64,000 nt of DNA, taken from Mixia osmundae IAM 14324 (taxonomy: Eukaryota; Basidiomycota; Mixiomycetes; Mixiales; Mixiaceae). The notes under the pieces were generated by a model. It did not search any database, was not told the DNA's origin, and worked only from the letters and a program-made list of their open reading frames with translations. This document shows, piece by piece, positions 54,669-64,000 of this stretch; position 1 is the stretch's first letter; every line of letters starts with the position of its first letter. The DNA is taken from assembly GCF_000708205.1 (NCBI RefSeq), contig NW_014575558.1, positions 248,001-312,000 on the forward strand, read 5' to 3'. The position numbers were made by a program, and so were the translations under genes.

Positions 54669-57600
54669 TCAATTGCCGTTCATCTGCGCTTGTCGCTTGG
54701 CTAGTGCGGCAGCAAGATCCAACTGACCAGGTCCAGCTCCGTTGGCTTTGACGGGAGGTGTCGCAGTGCCAGGCTTTGCGCCTACTGCGGGTTTTGGCGT
54801 AGTGGTGCCATTAGGTCGGGCAGCAGGTTTCGGCGCCGGCGTAGGCTTCTTGACCTCTGCCAAGTAATTTGAAGGCGCCCAGCCCTCGGCTCCATTCTTT
54901 TTGACGAGCCACCAGCCGTTGTCGTCTTTCTGTACGAGTTCGTATTGCTCGTTCTTGGTCAAGTTGAGCTCGCCTGTCTCGGTCGTGGCAAAATCGTAAA
55001 GCGCCTTCAGCATCGGCTTTGCGGGCGGTGCAGGCGGCGGTGGTGGAGCGCGCGCTGCAGGCGGTGGCGGGGGTGGCTTCGGTAGCGCCCCATTGAGCGA
55101 CGCCATGGGTGCAGCAGGTGCTTTCGGTGTCACCGGCTTGATCGCCGGCGCAGCTGCGCGTAACGGATTGCTGGCTGGTGCGGTCTTCAGCATAGGATCA
55201 GCAGGAGGCGTGGGAGCAACGGGCGTTCTACTGGCAGCTACTGGCGCTGGAGGCGCTAGAGGGATCGCGCCGGACATTATGCCGGCAAGAGCAGGCGGCG
55301 GTAAGGGCTTTGTCGCACCAGGCAGCTCGCGCACTTGTGGCTTCGGTGCCTGCTTCGGCCGAGGTTTCTGTGGCAACCATATATGTGAGCACATTCATCA
55401 TATTGACATTGCGTCTGACGCACGTCTGGACCACCAGCGCGGAGCAGTTTGCCAGATGTGATGGGTCTGGCAACGCCCGGTTTACGTTGAGCAGGCGGTC
55501 GCGAGACGGAGGCCGCAGGCTCGCCTGTCGACACAGACACGATTGAGCTCTTGTAGACATCGTCACGTCTGATGGTCTCGTCCTTCTTGAACTGTATGAT
55601 CGCCTTCTTGTCTTTCTTCTTGCTGTATTCGATAGAGGGTGCTACGGTGACGCTGATGTTGCCGTTGGTGCGTTGTAATAGGTGCACGATCAGTTCGGTC
55701 TTGAGAAGACAGGAGAACAGAAGATCGCCCTCGACAGATGACTGTAAGCGTAGTGCTACCCAGTCATCGCGCAGTGTAGAGGAAGCAACTGCAGATATCG
55801 TCACGAGGGGTATCTTGCGCTCAACTGATGTCGTCGCACGCCCCTGCACAAGCTGCGTGATGCAGATGTAGGCTGCTTTATCAGTCAATACGAAGTATCG
55901 TGGGCTGGGCTTGCTCGAGCGGCCGAGCTTAGACACCAGCAGATGTATAGTTGTGCTGAATGCGACAGTTTCGTTGCCTAGACCGCAGGCTTGCCTCAGC
56001 ATGGTGCCCTGGGCACTACGACCATTGACATCGAGATAGTCGCCTCGGAACTGCCGCATACTGATCAAGCTGAACCGTCTGCGTTCTTTACGCGATGCGA
56101 GCACCGTGTGGCCATAGTCACGCAGCTGAACATATGCGAGCCCTTCTTTCTTGTTCTTCCAGAACCTTTGTATTCGATTGGCGCATTCGTGCTTGTAACG
56201 CATGTAGTTCCTGAACGCACGCTGGATCCTCGCCGCCATGTTATGCCAATACCTATCCCGCATGTGTTCGAGAAAGAAGAGCTGCTCGGTATGTGTAAGC
56301 AGTGTCGATAGCACAATGTATGTCCACTGACTGTTTCTGGGTTCTTGATGAAGGCCTTGGTAGTCCCCATCTGCCATTCCTCACGAGCAATACCTGTGTC
56401 CTTGAGTATACGTTCACAGCCGGAACGCGAGTCGCCGTTCCAGATATAGTCGCCGGCATACGAAGTTGCGGGTGAGAGGAGATAAAACCGCTCGACCATC
56501 TTTTCAAACGTGTTGCGGTACGCAAAACCAGCGCGACGGACGCGAATGTTCTCTTGCAGACCGAGATATTTGATTTGATGCAGAATATTGGCAGTATTGA
56601 ATTCTGAGGGACTCTTGTTCTCGTTTGGCTTGATCGTACGGATATAGCTCGGTTCCGATCGCATGAGCTTCTCGACGAGCGCATTGGCGGATGAGGTGAT
56701 CTTGTCGCTGGCTGTAGGCGGCCGCTTCTTCGAATTGGGATCGATATGATCGGGAAAGAGAGTATGGAAGAAAGGATTGCCGCTCGAGTTGACAAGATCT
56801 AGCAAGTCCTTGGAGAGGACGTCCTTGTTCTTGTCCGTCATGCCGGCGATATTGTACGTGACGTCGCCAGCATAGTGCTTGATGAGGAACTTATCGCCGC
56901 GACCTTCAAAGTGTTTATGAGCGGAGAGCATGCCCATGCGCTGAACGAAAGAAGAGTCTGCAGCCGTTGGGTCGGCGTGCGCAGTCGCACATGCGTCGTT
57001 GAGAGCAGCAAAGACGCCAGGCGGTCGCTTGCCATCAATAAGATCGCAAACAATCTGCGGCATCAGACAGAGCCTCAGCTCCTCGCGGGCTGTCACGCCA
57101 AGCAATACACACCTTGTTGTTGAAATAGGAAATTGGCGTCCACTTGATCTGCTCACGATCGTATTCCTCTTGCTCTCGCTTGAGCGTCAGTTCGATGAAG
57201 ATCTGCTGAAGTCGTTCGTTAACGTAATTGATACAAAGCTGTTCATATGAATTGTCTTTGAAGATCTCGAAGCCGTAGATATCGAGCACGCCAATAATTC
57301 TTTGGGTAGCGCCTGGAGGAGACTTCATTGACTGATTGACCCTCGTCACAAGCCATTCGAACAATCGCTCGTAGATAGATTTTGCAAGAGCATCTCGAAC
57401 AGCTGAGGCTTGCGCCGGATTGAGTGGGACATCGTAGACTGATCCTCTGCGACCAGCTCGTTGGGCTTCTATGACACGACTGGTGAGCGCTTTAGAGACC
57501 GCAGCCGGATCGACTTGCAGCAAGTACGCCACAAAGTCGGGCACACTTTGATCCTTGATCGCTGCATTTCCCTCCTGATCCTCGACGAATGAGACATTGC

Positions 57601-58681
57601 CGAGCCATAGAACAGTCGCAAGCGCTCGGAAGATTTCGTCTTGCTCTGCCGCAGTAAGTCCGACGGTATTCATGGCTTCCAGTGTACCTCTGAAATCTTG
57701 AACATCGTCAATGCCGGGCACGTCAAAGCAACGAGATCGGGAAGTGTAAGCATAGGCTTCTGGACCCTGAAGGCCGTATGCCTCTCGCTGAGCAGGCGTT
57801 GCTGCTTTCGTGAGCTGGTAGAAGATGTGGAAATTCCGCTCGTCGTCGATTTGTCCGACCACTCTTGACTTTTCGAGCAGATAATTCGTGATGATGCCAC
57901 CGATAGGCACGCCCGCGGCGTCAAATTCGATTTCAAGATATTTGCCGTGTCGACTCGAATTGTTGTTGCGGAGTGTCTTTGCGCATCCGAATGATTCGAG
58001 CAGAGGTTGTGTGGCAAGCACCATTTCGTTGATGCGACTCGCCTTGCTCGAGCCAGCCGCGTTTTGCTTTGAGACCTCGACAGTATACTCTATGAAGCGC
58101 TTTGCCGCTTCGGTCTTGCCTGCACCAGACTCTCCGGAGATGATGACACACTGGTTCTGGTTATAGGATGTCATGTTGTAGTAGGCAGACTCGGAGACGG
58201 CGTAGACATGTGGGGGCATCTCCAATCTGTTCTTGCCCCGGTAGGAATGAAGCGTCGCGTTGTTGTAGATGGGCAGCATGCGGAACGGATTGACGGAGAT
58301 CAAGACGTGACCAATGTAAGTCTGCTCCGCTTGTCAGCACCATCAGGCAAGCGGATGTACGGTCGACTCGCGTAGATCTCAGCATTCTCATAGCGTTTCC
58401 GGAGATTGTCATTGATCGTCTCGTTGGAGATGGTCGAAAGTAAGGTCCTGTCGGCGTACGTGCAAGATCAGACATGCTCTGTCTGAGGTGAGCGAGGCCG
58501 ACATGTCAGATACGCCGGCGGTCTTTTTCTTGAAGCCTTCCTTCCAGTCGGCCTTGCGCACCTGCGCTTTCTTCCCGCTTGAGCTCGCTGCTGCATTGTC
58601 ACTCGTACTGGCTGAGCCGAGCAAGCCCTTCTTGGCCTTGCGAGTCGGTGCCTGACCCAAAGGCACGCGTGATAAGTGCAT
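54669..58681 (-). CDS. MYO1: Class-I myosin, 1247 aa
   Basis: Exons 58681-58503, 58447-58372, 58321-57113, 57054-56332, 56281-55424 and 55367-54669 give 1247 residues. The motor has the P-loop [33 protein letters not shown] and [16 protein letters not shown]-like actin region. A serine at [11 protein letters not shown] fits the TEDS phosphorylation site. Two IQ motifs ([22 protein letters not shown]) bind calmodulin. A lipid-binding TH1 tail, a proline-rich stretch and an SH3 domain ([15 protein letters not shown]...GWAPSNYL) follow. The intron 58322-58371 is GC-AG (GCGAGT). The protein ends at [15 protein letters not shown]. The acidic, tryptophan-ended tail that recruits Arp2/3 in related fungi is absent. 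It acts in endocytosis at cortical actin. Confidence 0.93.
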
Positions 58682-58937
58682 CGCATTCCGCTTAGCAAGG
58701 ACGTGCGCACCATCTTGTGCGACTTAGCTGGTCACTATGCGCACTCCGAACGCCGACGACAGCAATGCAAGGATGGTTTGTAGCAGCAGCACGTCAAGCG
58801 ACTGATCGGTGTACCCTGTGCGGTGACGTGGTCGAATGATGAATGATAGGCCTTCCCCGTAAACTTGAATTCGTGATCGCGACCGTTGCTAGGCGCGCGC
58901 AAGTCGAAACGCTTCACGAGCCAGAGAGGGCGTCGAG

Positions 58938-60336
58938 ATGGATCAAGCCGAACAAAGTCCTGCCCCGCCACCGAAGGTTGCTCCCGGTGGCTTCAAGCTC
59001 AAATTCAAGCTAGGCAAGCTTGCTGAGCTTTTGGTTCTCTTGCGATTGCTAAGTTGTGTCACAGGCGCACGACCTAGCGAGCCGTCAGCAGCCACGCCCG
59101 AACTTGATCGTGCCTCATCAGCGCAGACATTGCCTTCACGCGGCTCTCAGAGCTCATCTGCCCAGCAAGGTTCTCGTGCGACATCACGCTCGCGCTCGGA
59201 ATCGCCGCTCAGTCCGGTCGACGCTCAACGCAATAGAGATAACGAGGAGGAAGAGGAAGAAGATTCACAAGCGAGCTATTCGTCAGACGAACGCGACGGT
59301 TCACGATCAAGTTCGCCAGAGCGACAGCCCTTGCAAAGGACACATACAGGCGGCAACTCGACGGAAGAGGATGACCATCTGAGAAGTGACAACCGCGCTA
59401 CCTCGAGCGATTTGCCTCTGCACCCACCTGCGCCAATGAACGCGCCCCGTGCTTCTACCTCTCAGCTCTCTCGTCAAGACCCTCAGTCACTGATCTCGCC
59501 GTACCTAATGGGCACGCCCGAGCTGCCTCATCCAAGCAGCAGCAAGCGCAAAGCAGACGCCAATGACGGTGGAGAACTTGACGGTAGCGATCCGACCCAA
59601 GTTGACAAGAAAGCCGTCAAGCGCAAGGCAGACAGCGGACCGGGTAAAAATTGGCGCAAAGGCATCAAAGGGTACGATTCACACTTTATGCTTTCGTGCG
59701 CTTGCTGAAAGCATCAGTTTGTCGGGCAGAACGATAGAAAGAGGTACAGCTCCAACGACAGCAGTCAAAGTACCTACGTACACGCGCATACGCAGCCCAC
59801 CGGCTATAGATCTGGACAACCGTGAGATCCCCTTGCCGCCAGAGACGAAATCGCGGCCGTTCCCGACACAGCCACTGCCAAAATACAGCAATGCTTTCAT
59901 ACAGGCGCCTCGCCTCGATCTCAATCCTGCAAAGACTCGACGATGGAGCGCTCAGACCCGCGAGTTCACCAATGTCAGTGGCTACAAAGTCGTCATCACC
60001 TCTTGGTTTGGCAGCGAACATTCAGAATATCAAGCCAAGCGAGTCGTCTATACTGAGGATGTAGCGGAAGAAGCGGATGACTCCGAGCTGGGCGACACGA
60101 CCACGAGAAGCTCGCCAGCTCCCTCAATGAGTAGTAAAGTCGATCCTGAAAAGAAGAAACCGCCACGCAAGCGCGCGCCTGCTCCCCTCAAGCCAGGCGC
60201 AAAGCCGAGAGCGCCGAGAGGCACGGGTCCCAAAGCGATCGCTAAAGCGAAGAAAGCTGCCGCTGCCGCCGCCGCTGCTGCTGCTGCTACGCCGGAAGCC
60301 ATGTCAGGAGAGCTCCCACCTTCGGACGCTGCCTAA
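58938..60336 (+). CDS. Serine-rich nuclear-type protein, possible INO80/Ies4-like, 450 aa
   Basis: Exons 58938-59671 and 59718-60336 give 450 residues. The first 230 are low-complexity, rich in serine, glutamate and arginine. A lysine-rich patch with GPGKNWRKGIKG and a short ordered segment (TRRWSAQTREFTNVSGYKVV...SWFGS) follow. The end is basic, with an alanine run of about 11 residues coded by GCC/GCT repeats (60257-60291). The GPGxxWxxG patch plus the SWFG segment recall the small INO80 remodeller subunit Ies4 and its fungal relatives, but the match is weak. It may simply be an unknown chromatin-associated protein. It is divergent from the myosin gene, 256 bp apart. Confidence 0.55.
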
Positions 60337-60495
60337 TGCATTCATTTTGGCAAAGATGGCTCGAGACGCTTAGTTCTGCCCTTAGCCCTTTGCAGTGATG
60401 AGCAGCGTTCATCTACGTTATTGACCTGGCTTGACGCCTCGCTTGACCCGAGAGCGATGCACTCGACAACAGTCCCGCGTATTCTAAGGAAGATC

Positions 60496-61009
60496 TCAGG
60501 CGATTGGAATAAGCAGGCCATCGCAGACCATCGCGTAGGACTTGAATCTGCAATCACTCGATTAGCATGATGTGCACACGCAAAAAGCCAGCAATACCCG
60601 ACGCCCTTCCAAGTGGCACCTTGAAGATTGTACGAGAGCTCGTTCTTTGTAGTGCTCGTCAGAATGAAACGCATTGTAAGCTCATCGGTACCGACTGCTA
60701 CTCCGTCAGCTCAAATCCATCGGTCAAGCGAAAGACAAAAGTACGGTAGCACTGGGAGACCGTGTTGACACTTCCGTCGGATTTGGCACACTCATAGGTA
60801 TCTTTGTTGTACTTGATCTGACTGTAAGCGTAATTGGAGCTGTCATCGGCATCATATTCGAGATAGAGGGTGAGCAGGATGTTGCCTCCGGTGAGTAGAT
60901 CGGCTGCAAAAAGACATTCGTGTTCTGCCTTGACGGGTAAGACAACCGCTGTTGCCGCTGTCGCGCAGGCGATGGCAACAGCGATCTTGATGGCTTTGCT
61001 GAACATCAT
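60496..61009 (-). CDS. Family-III small secreted protein (member a), 138 aa
   Basis: Exons 61009-60745 (265 nt), 60697-60598 and 60547-60496. A signal peptide (MMFSKAIKIAVAIACATAAT) leads into LPVKAEHECLFAADLLTGG, a strand LLTLYLEYD, two cysteines (YECAK, SQCYP), then NELSYNLQGATWKGVG and the closing KSYAMVCDGLLIP. Read without splicing it would stop 46 codons early. The introns were placed by match to member b, whose first exon is also 265 nt. Function unknown. Confidence 0.8.
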
Positions 61010-61445
61010 GCTCTCTTGTCTGAATGCACGAATCCGATGAAGGCAGGTCGCTAGGCCACGATTCTCCTGGGCAATCAGGCATGTTGCGTTTCGTTGCACA
61101 AGATGCTCAACTCGAACGAGACAGCGACAGGGGGCCATCGCAATGACGACTGATGTCTATCGCCGAAGAATGAGGCGTATCAATTCGACAGTTTGAGCAG
61201 TCAGGGGCTTCATCGAAAGGCGATGCACCATGGAAAGGGTATGCGCCAGTGGCTCCCGGCTCGCACCCGCAAGATCGCGCCATGCATCGTGTGCGTCAGC
61301 GCTTCAGTGGCCAAGCCGTCAGGTGTCAAGGGATTGTATAAAGCACCACGCTCGAGCGAGAAGTCTGACTCGGAAGCCGCTTGCTTCCTATGGCGCCAAT
61401 GCAATCGTGCTGACATTAGCGCAATAGCACTTCGCGCGGAATCGC
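61010..61445. other. Intergenic, promoter of family-III member a
   Basis: About 435 bp between two family-III genes on the same strand. Open frames of up to 88 codons show no motif or signal peptide. Confidence 0.5.
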
Positions 61446-61967
61446 CTAATCATACTTGATGGGCATGAGCTGGCCATCGCAGACCATCTGGTACGACTTG
61501 ATGCTGCGTTGCCCGGTCGCGATCAGCATGGAATAGCTCGGGCCATATGTAGCTTACCCAACGCCCTTCCATTTGGCATCTCTGAGATTGTAAGAGATAT
61601 CGTCTTCAGCACTCGTTTTGAGGGTGAATGGCAGCGAGTAGGCATCAGACTCGACTGTGCTCAGTCAGGTTCATCGTATGTCTGTACAGGTAGCCAACGG
61701 ACCTGTGCAAGACGAGGACGTCGAGTCTGTCTCCCCAATGATGGCGCAATTGAAAGTCTGGCCGTCATACTTCATCTGATCGAAGTAGCTGTCCCCATAG
61801 ACAGGATCCGATTCGTACTCGATATACAGAGTGAGTAAGATGTTGCCGCCGTTGAGAAGATCAGCCGCGAAGAGACATTCGTGCTCCGTTTTGACAGGCA
61901 GGACGACCGCTGCTGCCACTGTGGCGCATGCGAGAGCCAGGATTGTCTTGAAGACCTTAGTAAACAT
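61446..61967 (-). CDS. Family-III small secreted protein (member b), 139 aa
   Basis: Exons 61967-61703 (265 nt), 61654-61558 and 61503-61446. Signal peptide MFTKVFKTILALACATVAA, then LPVKTEHECLFAADLLNGG, LLTLYIEYE, two cysteines (NCAII, SSCT), LPFTLKTSAEDDISYNL, WKGVG and KSYQMVCDGQLMPI. It is the closest relative of member a, with the same splice phases (1, then 2). The pair comes from a recent tandem duplication. Confidence 0.82.
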
Positions 61968-62247
61968 CTTAAAGGCGTTCTTTGCTGCGGAGGGCGAGTG
62001 GTGAGCTCAGCTGATCACAGGGGCATGCCAATCTGTCGCTCTGGCGAAGTATCATCGGAGAGGTAGCTCGAACGGGACAACGAGGCAGGACCGTTGCTAC
62101 CACGACTGCGCGGACGGCACGTTCTCTCCAGAGTAAGATTGTAAGACACCAATCAAGGCAGTAGAGGAAGTCGAGGCAGGGACGTAAGCGCAGAAGGGCA
62201 AACGGCAATGCATCGATCACGTGATCGCCAGAACAAGTCGAATCCAG

Positions 62248-62814
62248 CTAGATTGACACTCCTTTGGCCTTGTGCTCATGGACGAGACGGTCACCGCAGT
62301 GGAGTGACCACTTTTTGAGGCTGTATATAGCGTCAGCATTGTCTTCATACGAACGAACGGGAAGACTCGTGCCCCTTGTTGTTGAACTTGGAAGGCAACA
62401 GCTGGTAAGTGAGATGTTTGCCGTCAGTATGGAAGACGATCTGGAGGTCGGTAGAGTAGGATTTGTCGGTCTTCTGTACAGTATCTTTTCAATAAGACAG
62501 ATAAGCTCCGGACAAGACGAATGTGTCGATCCCTTACATAAGCAGACATCATCGTACAATGAGGCTTCATCTGAGTAGCGCTGGGGTGCCGGCAGACACT
62601 CGAAAGGATGCTCATCCGCCGTCGTAAGGATGAAAGGCATGTTTTCGTCGCTGGTATATTTGAGTTGGAACGACAGCGACTCTCGTCCGCCGCGAATCAA
62701 GTCCATATTAAGGCTGCAGAGCTGGAGGTATTGAATAGGGTAGGGTCCTGTCTGCACTGCAGCAGAAGCTACGGCTGATGCAAGAGCGAGCATTCCGATC
62801 ATCTTGGCGAGCAT
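62248..62814 (-). CDS. Family-III small secreted protein (member c), 152 aa
   Basis: Exons 62814-62548, 62473-62355 and 62320-62248. Signal peptide MLAKMIGMLALASAVASA, then QLCSLNMDLIRGGRESLSFQ, KYTSDE, FECLPAP, DLQIVFHTDGKHLTYQLLP and a closing KKWSLHCGDRLVHEHK. The strand order and the C-G near the end match members a and b, but cysteine positions and N-terminal sequence define a second subgroup with member d. The last intron is 34 nt. A TATA box sits 42 bp upstream. Confidence 0.75.
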   Translation of the reverse strand: MLAKMIGMLALASAVASAAVQTGPYPIQYLQLCSLNMDLIRGGRESLSFQLKYTSDENMPFILTTADEHPFECLPAPQRYSDEASLYDDVCLCKGSTHSSCPELICLIEKILYRRPTNPTLPTSRSSSILTANISLTSCCLPSSTTRGTSLPVRSYEDNADAIYSLKKWSLHCGDRLVHEHKAKGVSI

Positions 62815-62855
62815 CGTGTTGTCAAGAGCCTGGCAAGGAAGGAAAATTTGGTCGC

Positions 62856-62862
62856 TTTTATA
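62856..62862 (-). promoter_or_regulatory. TATA box of family-III member c
   Basis: TATAAAA on the minus strand, about 42 bp before the ATG at 62814. Confidence 0.45.
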
Positions 62863-63210
62863 CGACTCGAAGAGGGGCAATAGGAGTCAGACGTCGTATT
62901 CAGCGTAATACTCTTCTGGCTCGCGATGGCAATAACGATAATGAGTTGCTGAGCAACGATCGGACGACTACGCTGTCCTTAAAAACGTGCCGATGCACAG
63001 ACAGCTTGAGCAGAACGTGGTAAGGCATAGGGACGCTCAAGTCGTGTGCCCCTAGTCGGTCGATAGTGCGCAAGTGTGGTATATATACTGATGATATGTA
63101 TCGCCCGTACTCCCAGGAGCAGTGCTCAGCGTGAGTTGATCGTCTGCAACGAGATCAGATATAGAAGGGCAGATGACAATGCATTGTGTCGCGTCGCGTA
63201 TCGTAAAGGA
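62863..63210. other. Intergenic, no supported gene
   Basis: About 350 bp between family-III members c and d. It contains an AT-rich GTATATATAC near 63078 and no supported coding region. Confidence 0.5.
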
Positions 63211-63763
63211 TCACGACTTGCGCTCTTCAATCAGATGGCTACCGCATTTGAGGCTCCAAAATGCGAGACTAACGGCGAGAGTCAGCAGCATGGTTGTCAT
63301 AGCGAGAGCCTGCGTACCCTTTGTCGTCGGCCAAAGAAGGCAAAAGCTCATAATTCAGGTATTTGCCGTCAATGCGGAAGACGATGTCGATCTTGGAATG
63401 GATGGAACCGTCTGGCGTGCTCACAAAATCTGCCAATCAAGATAGTGAGGTAGCGTCGCATAGGGATATCGCGTGCATACACAGGCACTCGGTGGCATCT
63501 GAGCCGCCTCTTGTGTACTGCGGCGATGCCGGCTGACAGGCGAGCGATCGCTTGGTCAACGTCGTGGCGCTGAATGGCGAGTCTTCAGGACCAAAGTGCT
63601 CGAGCTGGAATAAAAATGAGTCCGCGCGGCCGCCGATGAGACCGAAAGTGAGACTACATAGCTGGACGGGCTGGACAGCGTATTGAGCTTTCTGCACAGC
63701 GACTGCGGCGACAGAGTACACGAGAGCAAGCACCCCAATCATTGTGACGAACTTGGTTCTCAT
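63211..63763 (-). CDS. Family-III small secreted protein (member d), 144 aa
   Basis: Exons 63763-63489, 63419-63318 and 63268-63211. Signal peptide MRTKFVTMIGVLALVYSVAAVA, then QLCSLTFGLIGGRADSFLFQ, LACQPAS, SKIDIVFRIDGKYLNYELLP and AFWSLKCGSHLIEE. It pairs with member c in sequence and length. The first acceptor (ending TTTTGTGAG, 63420) was chosen to keep the frame found in member c; an earlier CAG does not. Function unknown. Confidence 0.72.
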
Positions 63764-64000
63764 CGTTTGGCGAGGGAGGCAAGACACGGGGGATGATGCT
63801 GGACAACTCGATCAGGGGCAAGAGGAGAGTGGACATCGCGACGTGGAGACAATCTCTTGTGCACATGATTGTGTGGCGCGCATGAGTCGCCAAAGCTCTC
63901 AGAGGCTACACTGAGACTGTTGCTCTGGCAACAATGGGTCTCTGCGGTGAACGTGCCTCTGCAAGGGCGAAGCGAAAGGCACTCGCACGTCGCATGTTTG
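63764..64000. other. Right edge, promoter of family-III member d
   Basis: No gene is supported up to the window edge. Minus-strand frames here have no signal peptide or motif. Confidence 0.4.

Noticed and set aside
59563-59720. Start of a separate gene inside the serine-rich protein
   Set aside because: The downstream frame joins the upstream exon cleanly through a 46-nt intron (59672-59717), so one gene explains both.
60257-60291. GCC/GCT run considered as a microsatellite outside genes
   Set aside because: It is in frame and codes the alanine run of the serine-rich protein.

Overview
This is a gene-dense fungal nuclear window. Almost every conserved gene is broken by very short introns (32-74 nt, most about 50) with a CTGAC/CTAAC-like branch point just before the AG. 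Gene content, about 50-55% GC, these introns and the split enolase, RPA190, COG4 and myosin-I genes point to a basidiomycete. Many small secreted-protein families in a compact genome would fit a plant-associated Pucciniomycotina species such as Mixia, but that genus is a guess. Intron/exon models were built by hand from frame, splice sites and similarity between paralogs inside the window.

Layout: a partial secreted-protein gene (1-493), a family-I secreted gene (1.1-2.2 kb), a Upf1-like SF1 helicase, 4-aminobutyrate aminotransferase, UDP-N-acetylglucosamine pyrophosphorylase, a probable second family-I gene (9.3-10.1 kb), the nuclear pore protein Pom152, the copper chaperone Ccs1 and a RING-H2 protein (16.3-17.9 kb). 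Next come a DNA transposon with about 275-bp terminal inverted repeats (18.8-21.9 kb, with an assembly gap), two more family-I genes (22-24.8 kb), three tandem pepsin-like proteases (24.9-29.0 kb), a START-domain protein and the mitochondrial phosphate carrier. Two family-II secreted genes (32.3-33.4 kb) precede HTS1, COG4, a dibasic-rich secreted protein, enolase, CK2 beta and RPA190. After two more family-II genes (50.3-51.5 kb) come a glutathione transferase, GPI11, another secreted protein, class-I myosin and a serine-rich nuclear-type protein. Four family-III secreted genes finish the window (60.5-63.8 kb).

The most interesting part is what lies between the housekeeping genes. Three unrelated families of small, cysteine-containing, signal-peptide proteins are each present as four members (one family-I member only tentatively). 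With three clustered proteases and three single secreted genes they make up nearly half of the genes seen. Family I is built from a repeated domain of about 170 residues that I do not recognise. Together they look like an effector-type secretome; that role is inferred, not shown.

The housekeeping genes carry their own oddities: GC-AG introns in HTS1, enolase and myosin, a 10-nt micro-exon in enolase, loss of one metal-binding cysteine in Ccs1, and a myosin-I without its acidic Arp2/3 tail.
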